A stretch of 64,000 nucleotides of DNA, taken from NCBI RefSeq assembly GCF_018129025.1, contig NZ_JAAEDI010000001.1, positions 186,001 through 250,000 on the forward strand, in the 5' to 3' direction. This document shows, in pieces, positions 37,504 through 45,665 of the stretch. The DNA comes from Neoroseomonas terrae. GTDB taxonomy: Bacteria > Pseudomonadota > Alphaproteobacteria > Acetobacterales > Acetobacteraceae. The position numbers and the translations under genes were made by a program. The notes beneath the pieces are model-generated. The model saw nothing but the letters and a program-made list of their open reading frames with translations, made no database searches and had not been told where the DNA came from. Position 1 is the stretch's first letter, and every line of letters starts with the position of its first letter.

Positions 37504-38880
37504 TCAGCGTGCCGCGGCGGCAACCGGTGCGGCGGCGCCCGTCTGGGGGTCCGGCGCGACCGCGACCTCCGTCTGTCGGGGCAGCAGCACATAGACCTCG
37601 GCATCGTCGCGCATACGGCCGGCGCGTTCGCCCGCCTCGTTTCCCCAGCCCCAGAAGAAGTCGGTGCGCGCCGGGCCACGGATCGCCCCGCCGGTGTCCT
37701 GGGCAACGACCAGCCTGCCGGCCGATGGAGCATCGCGCCGTGCCATCGGGTCGCGCACGGTGACGAACATCGGGGCGCCGAGCGGGATGAAGGCGCGATC
37801 CACTGCGACGCTGCGCCGCGGCGTCAGCGGCACACCGAGCGCGCCGATCGGCCCCTGTTCTGGCGTCAGGTTATCGACCAGTCGAAAGAACACATAGGAC
37901 GGGTTGCTGCGCAGCACCTCGGCGGCGCTGTCATGGCCGGCGCCGGCCAGCCAAGCGCGGATCGCCTGCATCGACATCTGGTCTCGCGTCAACGCGCCGC
38001 GTTCGATCAGCACCCGGCCGATCGGCACATAGGACCGCCCGTTCTGCCCGGCATAGCCGACGCGGAGCAGCCGTCCGTCCGGGAGCACCACGCGGCCCGA
38101 GCCCTGGATGTGGAGGAAGAATGCATCCGCCGCATCGTCCACCCAGACCAGTTCCAGCCCCCGTCCCGCCAGCGCGCCGGTGTCGATCGCCGTGCGGTCG
38201 AAGAAGGGTTCGAGCTTGCCCTCAACCATCATCCCGTAGCGCCGCCGCAGCGGATTGCCGGGGACGGACTGTTCCACCAGTTCCGGCGGGCGCGCGAGGA
38301 GCGGGGTTCGGAAGGCCTCGCTCGGTTCGGCTGAACCTCGCAGGATCGGTTCGTAATAACCGGTCATCGTCCCGGTGCCGGCGGCGAAGGGTTCGAAGCG
38401 GGTCTCGAGAAAGGTGCGGACGGTGGCGTTATTGGTGGCTCGCCAGGCATTCATGCGGCGTTCGAAGGCCGGGCCGGGGCGGGCATTGCCGATCAGGCGG
38501 GGCGCGCGCGGCAGGCTGCGGCTCAGGTCACGGAGATCGGGACAGACCGCGAGCCAGGCAGACGCCGTCCCGGCCCGGAGCGCTGCCTCGCCGTCGCCGC
38601 CGAGCACCGCGTCGGGGCGCATCGGCCGCATCGCGGCGCAGGACGCGAGCAGGGCGGGCAGTATCTCGGCATGGGCGTCCGCCTGCCAGCCGGGCAAATC
38701 GGCGAAGGTTACCGCGCGGAGAAGCGGTGGCGGTGGGGGTTCCTCCGGACGGGGGGCATCGGCTTGAGGTGACGAGGCGGGCTGCTGCTGCGCTGGTGCC
38801 GGCCCGCACAGCAGCAGGCCCATCAGCAGAGGCAGCGCCGCGGACCAGGCCGCGCGGCCGTGTCGGCCCTTCCGGTGCAT
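37504..38880 (-). CDS. mltA: Membrane-bound lytic murein transglycosylase A
   Basis: The 458-residue protein has a signal peptide ending APAQ, a proline-rich linker (PEEPPPPP) and the MltA domain: TGTMTGYYEPILRGS, FFLHIQGSGRVVLPDG and VGYAGQNGRSYVPIGRVL. The C-terminal 3D domain contains AQDTGGAIRGPARTDFFWG with the catalytic aspartate. It cleaves peptidoglycan to 1,6-anhydro-muropeptides in the periplasm. The LLLCGP segment is not a good lipobox, so it may not be lipidated as in E. coli. It lies downstream of the Tim44-like gene, an arrangement common in alphaproteobacteria. The C-terminus has an extra alanine-rich tail. Confidence 0.94.
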   Translation of the reverse strand: MHRKGRHGRAAWSAALPLLMGLLLCGPAPAQQQPASSPQADAPRPEEPPPPPLLRAVTFADLPGWQADAHAEILPALLASCAAMRPMRPDAVLGGDGEAALRAGTASAWLAVCPDLRDLSRSLPRAPRLIGNARPGPAFERRMNAWRATNNATVRTFLETRFEPFAAGTGTMTGYYEPILRGSAEPSEAFRTPLLARPPELVEQSVPGNPLRRRYGMMVEGKLEPFFDRTAIDTGALAGRGLELVWVDDAADAFFLHIQGSGRVVLPDGRLLRVGYAGQNGRSYVPIGRVLIERGALTRDQMSMQAIRAWLAGAGHDSAAEVLRSNPSYVFFRLVDNLTPEQGPIGALGVPLTPRRSVAVDRAFIPLGAPMFVTVRDPMARRDAPSAGRLVVAQDTGGAIRGPARTDFFWGWGNEAGERAGRMRDDAEVYVLLPRQTEVAVAPDPQTGAAAPVAAAAR

Positions 38881-38962
38881 GGCGGATGTATACTCCGGCC
38901 CGGCCGGCGCCGCGACTCTCCGGGGGCTAGAATGGAGGAGTCGCCGGCGCCCCGGTCCCGGG

Positions 38963-39625
38963 CTAGGCGGACCGGGTTCCCACCAGCTTCCAGGTGGGAT
39001 CGGATGCCCGAATATCCCGCTGGAACGTCCAGAGGTCGGTGATTTCAGTCACAGCCTCGGCGCCCGCGCTGATCGAGCCGTCCTTGGCGGTGGTCATGTT
39101 CACCTGGTCCGAAACGATACGCACGGTGATGTCGGCGACGCTGCCGCGAAGTTCGGCGCTTTCGATGGCGAGGTCGTTGATGGCGCGGAGCTCGGTGCGC
39201 TGCGTTTCACCCGCGATCTCGCGCGCCGAGATCGCCTGGTCGAAGCCGGCGAAGGATTCCTCCGACAGCAGGTCCTTCAGCGTCTGGCGGTCGCCAGCGG
39301 CGAAGGCCTGGACGATCATCCGGAAGGCGCCCTCGGCGCCGCCCAGGAAGGCGGCCGGGTCGAAGGACGGGTCCATACCTCGGATATTCACCAGCGCCTG
39401 GCCGGCCGGCGAGCGCGGATCGGGCAGCGCGCGGGCGGGCAGACCGGCCTGTGCTGGCGGCTGCTCGGCCTCCCGCGCCGGCACGGGCTGGGCCACGCCG
39501 GGTGGTGTCTCGCCCTGCGGCCGCTCGAAGCCGGTGCGGCGGCCCAGCACGCTGCGCAGGCGCAGCACCAGGAATGCCGCGACCATCGCGAACAGGATCA
39601 GATCGATCGGCAGGCCGGTACTCAT
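38963..39625 (-). CDS. Tim44-like domain protein
   Basis: The ATG at 39625, with GGAGAG upstream, gives 220 residues. An N-terminal membrane helix (about residues 4-22, IDLILFAMVAAFLVLRLRSV) is followed by a proline/alanine-rich linker and a C-terminal Tim44/MRPL45-like domain. Visible there are DPAAFLGGAEGAFRMIVQAF, GDRQTLKDLLSEESF and LWTFQRDIRASDPTWKLVGT. Bacterial homologues are inner-membrane-anchored. Their role is poorly known, and a link to membrane protein handling is inferred from the mitochondrial relative. It is upstream of mltA on the same strand, 82 bases away. Confidence 0.9.
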   Translation of the reverse strand: MSTGLPIDLILFAMVAAFLVLRLRSVLGRRTGFERPQGETPPGVAQPVPAREAEQPPAQAGLPARALPDPRSPAGQALVNIRGMDPSFDPAAFLGGAEGAFRMIVQAFAAGDRQTLKDLLSEESFAGFDQAISAREIAGETQRTELRAINDLAIESAELRGSVADITVRIVSDQVNMTTAKDGSISAGAEAVTEITDLWTFQRDIRASDPTWKLVGTRSA

Positions 39626-39747
39626 GATCACTCTCCTCGGACCCATTCACTTAGGGCTGACGGGTGCCAGCCGCAACATCGCCGAGGCCAGGTTGCCGGC
39701 GGCCCTACGGGAAGCTACGCCTTGGTAAGTCAGCAGGGACGCGCCGA

Positions 39748-40305
39748 ATGATCCTCCTTCGCCACGGACAGAGCGAGTTCAACCTGCTCTTCACCCAGAG
39801 GAGAAAGGATCCCGGGATCGTGGACCCGGTGCTGACGCCGCTGGGTCATGAACAGGCGGCGGGCGCGGCGGTTGCGCTGGCGGCGGAGGATATCCGGCGG
39901 ATCGTCGTCTCGCCCTATCGCCGCGCGATCCAGACGGCGATGCCGGTGGCGCTCCGGCTGGGCCTGAAGCTGACCGTCACCCCGGTGGTCCGGGAACGGT
40001 ACGCCTTCACCTGCGATGTCGGCAGCCCGCGGACGGCGCTGGTGGAGGCCTTCCCCGAGGTGGACTTCGCCCATATCGAGGAAGTCTGGTGGCCGCCCCA
40101 GGAGGAGCCTGCCGACCAGGTGGAAGGCCGCGCCGGGTTGTTCCGGGCGGAAATGGCGGCGCTCGACGACTGGAAGCACACGCTGGTGGTGTCCCATTGG
40201 GGATTCATCATGGCGATGACGGGCCAGAGTGTGACCAACGGCCAGATGCTGCGGGTGGACCCGACGGCACCGGGGCCGGCCCTGGTGCCGTGGAAGCATC
40301 ACTGA
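39748..40305 (+). CDS. Histidine phosphatase family protein
   Basis: The ATG at 39748 gives 185 residues that begin directly with the phosphatase motif (MILLRHGQSEFNLL, catalytic His6). IRRIVVSPYRRAIQTA carries the second arginine, and the C-terminal VVSHWGFIMAMTG carries the second catalytic histidine. It belongs to the phosphoglycerate-mutase-like/SixA superfamily. The substrate is unknown, and small phosphorylated metabolites or phosphohistidine proteins are possible. It is divergent from the Tim44-like gene and convergent with htpX. Confidence 0.88.
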   Translation: MILLRHGQSEFNLLFTQRRKDPGIVDPVLTPLGHEQAAGAAVALAAEDIRRIVVSPYRRAIQTAMPVALRLGLKLTVTPVVRERYAFTCDVGSPRTALVEAFPEVDFAHIEEVWWPPQEEPADQVEGRAGLFRAEMAALDDWKHTLVVSHWGFIMAMTGQSVTNGQMLRVDPTAPGPALVPWKHH

Positions 40306-40412
40306 CGGCCTCATTCGGCGCGTACGACGGCCAGCTTAACGATCGCCCGTGGAGCAACGGCTGGGCGGACATGGCTCAGGCTCTGGCGAGCCACCTTGAT
40401 GGCCCAGCGTCC

Positions 40413-41351
40413 TTACGCCCAGGGATTGCGGCGCTCGCCGTTGCTCCAGGGGCCGGGCGCGGGTTGCGGCGCCGGCGCCGACCGCCCGCCGCCCCGGCCC
40501 ATCCGCCCTGCCAGTTCCTGTAGCGCCGCGACGCGGTTCTCGGTGCGCGGATGGGTCGAGAACAGGTTGTCCATCCGCGCCCCTGACAGCGGGTTGATGA
40601 TGAACATGTGCGCGGCGGCCGGGTTGGCCTCCGCACCGTAGTTCTGGATCTGGTGCGCGTAGCCCTCCAGCCGCTGCAGCGCCGATGCCAGGCCGAGCGG
40701 ATTGCCTGTGATCTCGGCACCCACGCGGTCGGCTTCATATTCGCGGGACCGGCTGATCGCCATCTGCACCACGGCGGCGGCGAGGGGGGCGAGGATCAGC
40801 ATCAGGATCATGGCGATCGGGCCGAAGGGGCTACCGTTGCGCTCCCGATTCGCGCCGCCGAAGATCATGCCGAAATTGGCGAGCATCGAGATCGCGCCGG
40901 CGACGGTCGCCGTCACCGTCATGATCAGCGTGTCGCGGTTCTTGATGTGCGCGAGTTCGTGCGCGATGACCCCGGCCACCTCCTCCTCGCTCATCAGGTT
41001 CAGCAGGCCCGTGTTCACCGCGACCGCCGCATTGGCGGGGCTGCGGCCGGTGGCGAAGGCGTTCGGCTGGTCCTCATGAATCACGTAGAGCGCAGGCATG
41101 GGGAGGCCGGCGCGCTGCGCGAGCTGCCCGGTGATTTCATACAGCCGCGGCGCATCATGCGGCCCGATCGGCTGGGCATTCTGCATTCGCAGCACCATCC
41201 GGTCGCTGTTCCACCAAGCGAACAGGTTCATCGCGCCGGCGAACAGCAACGCCAGGATCATGCCTTGCTGCCCGGCGATGGCGAAGCCGAGCCCGCCGAA
41301 CACCGCCGTCAGCGCCGCCAGCAGCACCGCCGTGCGAAAGTAACCGCTCAT
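40413..41351 (-). CDS. htpX: Membrane zinc metalloprotease HtpX
   Basis: The 312-residue protein has two N-terminal membrane segments (about 8-27 and 30-47), the zinc motif HELAH at 131-135, two further hydrophobic segments, and the zinc-ligand helix [16 protein letters not shown] glycine/proline-rich C-terminal tail ([15 protein letters not shown]) is present. It degrades misfolded membrane proteins together with FtsH in other bacteria. It is divergent from the small SDHAF4-like gene, 56 bases away. Confidence 0.95.
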   Translation of the reverse strand: MSGYFRTAVLLAALTAVFGGLGFAIAGQQGMILALLFAGAMNLFAWWNSDRMVLRMQNAQPIGPHDAPRLYEITGQLAQRAGLPMPALYVIHEDQPNAFATGRSPANAAVAVNTGLLNLMSEEEVAGVIAHELAHIKNRDTLIMTVTATVAGAISMLANFGMIFGGANRERNGSPFGPIAMILMLILAPLAAAVVQMAISRSREYEADRVGAEITGNPLGLASALQRLEGYAHQIQNYGAEANPAAAHMFIINPLSGARMDNLFSTHPRTENRVAALQELAGRMGRGGGRSAPAPQPAPGPWSNGERRNPWA

Positions 41352-41407
41352 TCGTCCACCCCCACCTGCTGCACCCGAGGCCGCGACAGACTACATGGTC
41401 CCGCATC

Positions 41408-41584
41408 ATGACCGAGACGACCCCCGACGACACCCGCCCCGCGCCCGCCACCGCGCCTGTGACCGATGCGACGCCCCCGAGGCCCACCGCCCCGAAGCTG
41501 CCGAAGGAAATCGGTGGTCCCGCCGGGCCCGAGCCCACCCGCTTCGGCGACTGGGAACGGAAGGGCCGGGTCAGCGACTTCTGA
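41408..41584 (+). CDS. DUF1674 / SDHAF4-like succinate dehydrogenase assembly factor
   Basis: This is a short gene of 58 codons. Its C-terminal 20 residues carry EIGGPAGPEPTRFGDWERKG followed by RVSDF and a stop, the diagnostic motif of DUF1674/SDHAF4. The N-terminal half is low-complexity proline/threonine/alanine-rich. In mitochondria the homologue helps mature the flavinylated subunit of succinate dehydrogenase. The same role is inferred here. Its stop overlaps the start of the next gene (TGATG). No RBS of note is seen. Confidence 0.9.
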   Translation: MTETTPDDTRPAPATAPVTDATPPRPTAPKLPKEIGGPAGPEPTRFGDWERKGRVSDF

Positions 41585-42000
41585 TGCCGCCGCTCGACGA
41601 AGGAGCCGTTCGCGGTTTGCCGCCACGCCCACAGGCGCGCAACGTGTTGGGCGGGGCGTTGCTGCCCTGTTCGGTAGCGCCGCTGACAGGCTTCTTTCGC
41701 GACGGCTGCTGCAACACGGGTTCCGGCGACCACGGCCTGCATGTGGTTTGCGTCGAGGTCACCACCGCCTTCCTTGCCTTCAGCCGGTCGGTCGGCAACG
41801 ACCTGTCCACGCCTCGGCCGGAATACGGCTTCGCCGGGCTACGATCGGGCGATCGCTGGTGCCTCTGCGCCGACCGGTGGGAGGAAGCGCGCCGCGCCGG
41901 GATGGCGCCGCCCGTGCTCCTGGAGGCGACGCATGAGGTCGCGCTGGAGCGCTGCCGGCGGGAGGATCTTGTGGCGCACGCGTTGACGGACGGCGACTGA
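41584..42000 (+). CDS. DUF2237 family protein
   Basis: The ATG overlaps the SDHAF4-like stop, giving 138 residues. RNVLGGALLPCSVAPLTGFF, DGCCNTGSGDHGLHVVC and LSTPRPEYGFAGLRSGDRWC are diagnostic of DUF2237, as is the closing PPVLLEATHEVALE. The family is widespread and cytoplasmic, with a conserved cysteine set that could bind metal. Its function is unknown. The coupling to an SDH assembly factor is worth noting but may be chance. Confidence 0.92.
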   Translation: MPPLDEGAVRGLPPRPQARNVLGGALLPCSVAPLTGFFRDGCCNTGSGDHGLHVVCVEVTTAFLAFSRSVGNDLSTPRPEYGFAGLRSGDRWCLCADRWEEARRAGMAPPVLLEATHEVALERCRREDLVAHALTDGD

Positions 42001-42057
42001 CAGGATCTCGAGGGACGTGGAGTTCCTCGCGGCCGCCCCGGCGCTCCCCGATGGGGT

Positions 42058-44325
42058 TCAGTTCCGCGTCGTCAGCGCGACCCGGTGGCTGGCCCGCCAT
42101 GGCGTCGTCGCCATGGGTCGGCTGCGCTGCGCGATCGCCGTGATGCGCCCGAGCACCAGATCCACGTCGTAAGGCTTTCCGATCAGTTCGAATTCGCCGG
42201 CCCCGCCGTGCTTTGCCAGCGCTTCCGCTGCATAGCCCGACGCCAGCAGGATCCCCACGGCGGGGCGGAGCTTGCGCGCCTCTCGCGCCAAATCAACGCC
42301 GCTCATGCCACCGGGCATCACCACGTCCGAGAAGATGACGTCCGCCGGCACGCCTTCCCGCAGCAATTGCAGCGCGGTCGGCCCATCCGACGCGGCGAGG
42401 ACCGAGAAGCCTGCATCGGTAAGCATCTCGACCGCCACGCCGCGGACGGCGGGTTCATCCTCCACCACCAGCACCGAGACGCCGGCGCCGGAGACGGGCG
42501 TGGCAGCGGCGGCCGGTGGCGGGTTGCGGCTGGCTGCGGCGGTCGCTTCGACCTCGGATCCCAGGGGCAAGTAGAGTGTGACCGTCGTGCCGCGCCGAGG
42601 CGCGGACTGGATCGCCACATGCCCGCCGATCTGGCGCATGAAACCGAACACCTGGGACAGGCCGAGGCCCGTGCCCTGGCCGTCCTGCTTCGTGGTGAAG
42701 AAGGGCTCGAAAGCCCGCTCGCGCACCTCGGGCGGCATGCCCTCGCCGTTGTCACGCACCTCGATCGCCACATAGGGGCCGGGTTGTGCTTCCAGATTGC
42801 CGGCGAGGGCCTGTTCCTGCAGCCAGGCGCGGCGGGTGACGATGCGGATGGTCCCGCCGCGCGGCATCGCGTCCCGCGCATTGATGACGAGATTCAGAAG
42901 CGCCGCCTCGAGCTGCGCGGCGTCAGCCCGGCAGACCGGCAACTTCTGGTCCAGCGTCAGGTCAAGCACGACCGATTCGTCGAGCGCGCGGCGCAATAGG
43001 GGACGAAAGTCCCGCAGCAGCTTGTTGGCGTCGACGGTGGCCAGCACCAGTGGTTGCCGACGGGCGAAGGCCAGCAGGCTGGCATTCAGCCGGGCCCCCC
43101 GCTCGACGGCGGCGCCGGCGGCGCTGAGCAGCCTCCGTGTACGGTCGTCGGCACCCTGCCCGAGATGCCGTTCGAGGGCCCGTACCGTACCCAGGATCGC
43201 CGTCAGCAAGTTGTTGAAGTCATGCGCGACGCCGCCTGTCAGGCGCCCGAGGCCCTCCATGCGCTGCGCGTTGCGCAGCCCATCCTCCGCAACCTCTCGC
43301 CGGGCGATCTCGGCATGCAGGTCGGCGGCGTTCGCTTCGAGCCGCGCGAAGGTCTTCAGGTCCTGCCGCTGCTGCCGACGGTTGGCGAAGGCGACGAGGG
43401 CCAGCAGCACGCCGCCCACGGCGCACCCGATTCCGATCACTGTCGCCCGGACGAACGAACCGTTCTCCTCCTTCAGCGCCGGCGCGGTGTAGACGATGCT
43501 GAGCGGCAGCGAGTCGAGCCGGCGCCAGGAGACGTATTGCGGCTCCGGGTCGCCGAAGGGATCGGAGGCGCGCCAGGCGGCGCGGCTCGGCTGTGCCACC
43601 AGGGCGCTGCCTAGCGTGTCGCCCGGCGGCAGCACGATGGGCCTGCCCGGCGGCGCACCCTCGCGTAGCAGCACCGTCCCGTCGTCTCGTACCAGCGCGA
43701 AGCGGGCGCCCGGCCGGCGGCTCTCCCGCGTCCAGGCGGCGAAGAAGGCCTCGGCCCGCAGCGCGGCGACCACGACGCCGTCGGCGGGCCGCCCCTCACC
43801 GGCGCGGCCGCGGGCGACGAGGAAGCCGACGCCCTGCGCGGCGAGGTCTTGCGGCGCCGGCTTGAAGGTGACGGTGCTACTCGCTTCCCGCGCAATGATC
43901 GGCACCGCGAAACCGCCGGGTTCACCTCCAGGCGCGGGATCCGGGCCGCCGGCGACAGCCACGCGACCATCGGGCCGGATTCCGGCGAGGAAGGCGATGG
44001 CCGCCGGCGGCGCCGCCTCGATCCGCCGCAAATCGGTGTGGATGGTGGCGCGGCGCGACTGGACGTGTGGCCAGCTCAGGCCGGCCATGGCGTCCTCCGC
44101 GCGATCCAGCGCGCGAATCGCGCCGTCCAGGATGCGCAGCGTCTGTTCGCCGGCAATCAGGGTGGCGGTCGTGCCTTCGTTGCGCAGGGCGGCGCGCCGG
44201 TGCTCCTGGTCGACATGCATCAGCCCGGCGAACAGCAGGCCGGGCAGGATGATGGCAGCGGCGAGGATCGCCCCCGGCGCCACCGGGCGGCTCACCAGTC
44301 GCGTCTTGACGGGTCGGCTCACCAA
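42058..44325 (-). CDS. Hybrid sensor histidine kinase / response regulator
   Basis: The 755-residue protein has a membrane helix (about 18-36), a 250-residue periplasmic sensor region and a second helix (about 290-312). These are followed by a coiled stretch, a HisKA-like dimerisation helix with LTGGVAHDFNNLLTAILGTV (phospho-accepting histidine), and an ATPase domain (LLNLVINARDAMPRGG, DNGEGMPPEVRERAFEPFFT, GTGLGLSQVFGFM). The C-terminal receiver domain has VLVVEDEPAVRG, the phospho-aspartate in IFSDVVMPGGMSGVD, and a KPYDVD lysine. No cognate transcription regulator is adjacent, so its output is unknown. The adjoining genes are not obviously related. Confidence 0.93.
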   Translation of the reverse strand: MVSRPVKTRLVSRPVAPGAILAAAIILPGLLFAGLMHVDQEHRRAALRNEGTTATLIAGEQTLRILDGAIRALDRAEDAMAGLSWPHVQSRRATIHTDLRRIEAAPPAAIAFLAGIRPDGRVAVAGGPDPAPGGEPGGFAVPIIAREASSTVTFKPAPQDLAAQGVGFLVARGRAGEGRPADGVVVAALRAEAFFAAWTRESRRPGARFALVRDDGTVLLREGAPPGRPIVLPPGDTLGSALVAQPSRAAWRASDPFGDPEPQYVSWRRLDSLPLSIVYTAPALKEENGSFVRATVIGIGCAVGGVLLALVAFANRRQQRQDLKTFARLEANAADLHAEIARREVAEDGLRNAQRMEGLGRLTGGVAHDFNNLLTAILGTVRALERHLGQGADDRTRRLLSAAGAAVERGARLNASLLAFARRQPLVLATVDANKLLRDFRPLLRRALDESVVLDLTLDQKLPVCRADAAQLEAALLNLVINARDAMPRGGTIRIVTRRAWLQEQALAGNLEAQPGPYVAIEVRDNGEGMPPEVRERAFEPFFTTKQDGQGTGLGLSQVFGFMRQIGGHVAIQSAPRRGTTVTLYLPLGSEVEATAAASRNPPPAAAATPVSGAGVSVLVVEDEPAVRGVAVEMLTDAGFSVLAASDGPTALQLLREGVPADVIFSDVVMPGGMSGVDLAREARKLRPAVGILLASGYAAEALAKHGGAGEFELIGKPYDVDLVLGRITAIAQRSRPMATTPWRASHRVALTTRN

Positions 44326-44436
44326 ACGACCAATCCCCTGCGTGATCCGTCGGCCGTGCGGCCATCCGGCGCGCGGCTCCCCCTCGGGCAGCGCATTATG
44401 ACACGTCTGTGCTTCACGCGCAGGTGAAGACCGCGA

Positions 44437-45663
44437 TCACTCCGCCGGGGCGGCGGCCGCCACCGCGCGGCGCCGGCGCAGGCGCCATTCCTGCGCGAGT
44501 GCCATCACCGCGGTCATGAGCATGAAGGAAGCGGCGGCGAAGAAGATCAGCATCGGGCGGCCGCCGTCGAGCATCCAGCCATAGAGCAGCGGGGCCGCCA
44601 TGCCGCCGATGTTGAACCCGGTCGAGACGATGCCGAACACCGCCCCCGCCTGGCCGGGGGGCGCGGCCGCCCGCACCAGCATGTCGCGTGACGGCATGAT
44701 CATGCCCGACATGAACCCGGCGAGCGCCATGACAGGCACCAGCAGGAATGCAGGGAGGGCCAAGCTGCCCACCAGCAGTACCAGCGCCGCCGCCGAGCCG
44801 ACGCCAAAGGCTGCGACCAGCCCATGGTTGCGCGTGCGGTCGGCGATTACGCCACCGGCGAGGACGCCGAAGGCGCTCGCGAACAGGAAGAAGGTCAGTG
44901 CCAGATTGGCCACGGTAAGCGAGAAACCCTGGCCATCGACCCAGGCGGCAACCGCGAAGTTCTGGATACCGCCATTCGACATGGCGAGGCTGATGAAGAA
45001 CAGCATCATCGCCAGCACGGCCGGGGACAGCACTGCGAGAGCACGGCTGCCGGAGGGGCCGGCGGCCGGCTTCGCGGCAACGGTCCGTGGCGCGGCCTCC
45101 GGCGCACGGGCGAACAGCAACGGCGCGGCCGCAAGCGGCCCAAGCAGACCTGCGGCGATCAGCGCAGCGCCCACGCCGAGCCAGGCGCCGATGCCGAGCA
45201 CGAAGGCCGGCGCAATTGCCCCACCCATGAAACCGGCGAAGGTGTGGATGGAGAACGCGCGCCCGACCCGTTCTTCCGCCATCGAGGCGCCGAGGATCGC
45301 GTAATCCGCCGGGTGGTAGACGCTGTTCGCGAGCCCCGCCAAGGCGGCGGCGGCGATCAGCCAGGCATAGGTGCCGGTCAGCCCCAGCATGATGAAGGCG
45401 AAGCCGCCCAGCATCAGCGCCGCGACGAGCATCCGTCGCGGTCCGGCGCGGTCGACGATGAAGCCCATCGGCGCCTGGGTGAAGGCGGAGACGACGTTGA
45501 AGGCGGTCAGCGCCAGGCCGAGCTCGATATAGGAGACGCCGAGCGAATCCCGCAGCAGCGGGAACAGCGGCGGGATCGTCAGGATATGGACGTGGCTGAC
45601 GAAATGGGCGCCGCAGATCTGCGCCAGGGTGCGGCGTTCCTGCGCCGTCCAGCCAGCAGCCAT
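44437..45663 (-). CDS. MFS transporter, fosmidomycin-resistance-like
   Basis: The 408-residue membrane protein has about twelve hydrophobic segments. The N-terminal [20 protein letters not shown] recalls the Fsr branch of the major facilitator superfamily. The loop motif [10 protein letters not shown] between helices 2 and 3 is typical of the superfamily, and [16 protein letters not shown] is characteristic of Fsr-like proteins. The ATG is two bases after the polA stop, so the gene is co-expressed with the zinc-finger/polA genes. Substrate is unknown. An export role is inferred from the family. Confidence 0.88.
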   Translation of the reverse strand: MAAGWTAQERRTLAQICGAHFVSHVHILTIPPLFPLLRDSLGVSYIELGLALTAFNVVSAFTQAPMGFIVDRAGPRRMLVAALMLGGFAFIMLGLTGTYAWLIAAAALAGLANSVYHPADYAILGASMAEERVGRAFSIHTFAGFMGGAIAPAFVLGIGAWLGVGAALIAAGLLGPLAAAPLLFARAPEAAPRTVAAKPAAGPSGSRALAVLSPAVLAMMLFFISLAMSNGGIQNFAVAAWVDGQGFSLTVANLALTFFLFASAFGVLAGGVIADRTRNHGLVAAFGVGSAAALVLLVGSLALPAFLLVPVMALAGFMSGMIMPSRDMLVRAAAPPGQAGAVFGIVSTGFNIGGMAAPLLYGWMLDGGRPMLIFFAAASFMLMTAVMALAQEWRLRRRRAVAAAAPAE

Positions 45664-45665
45664 GG

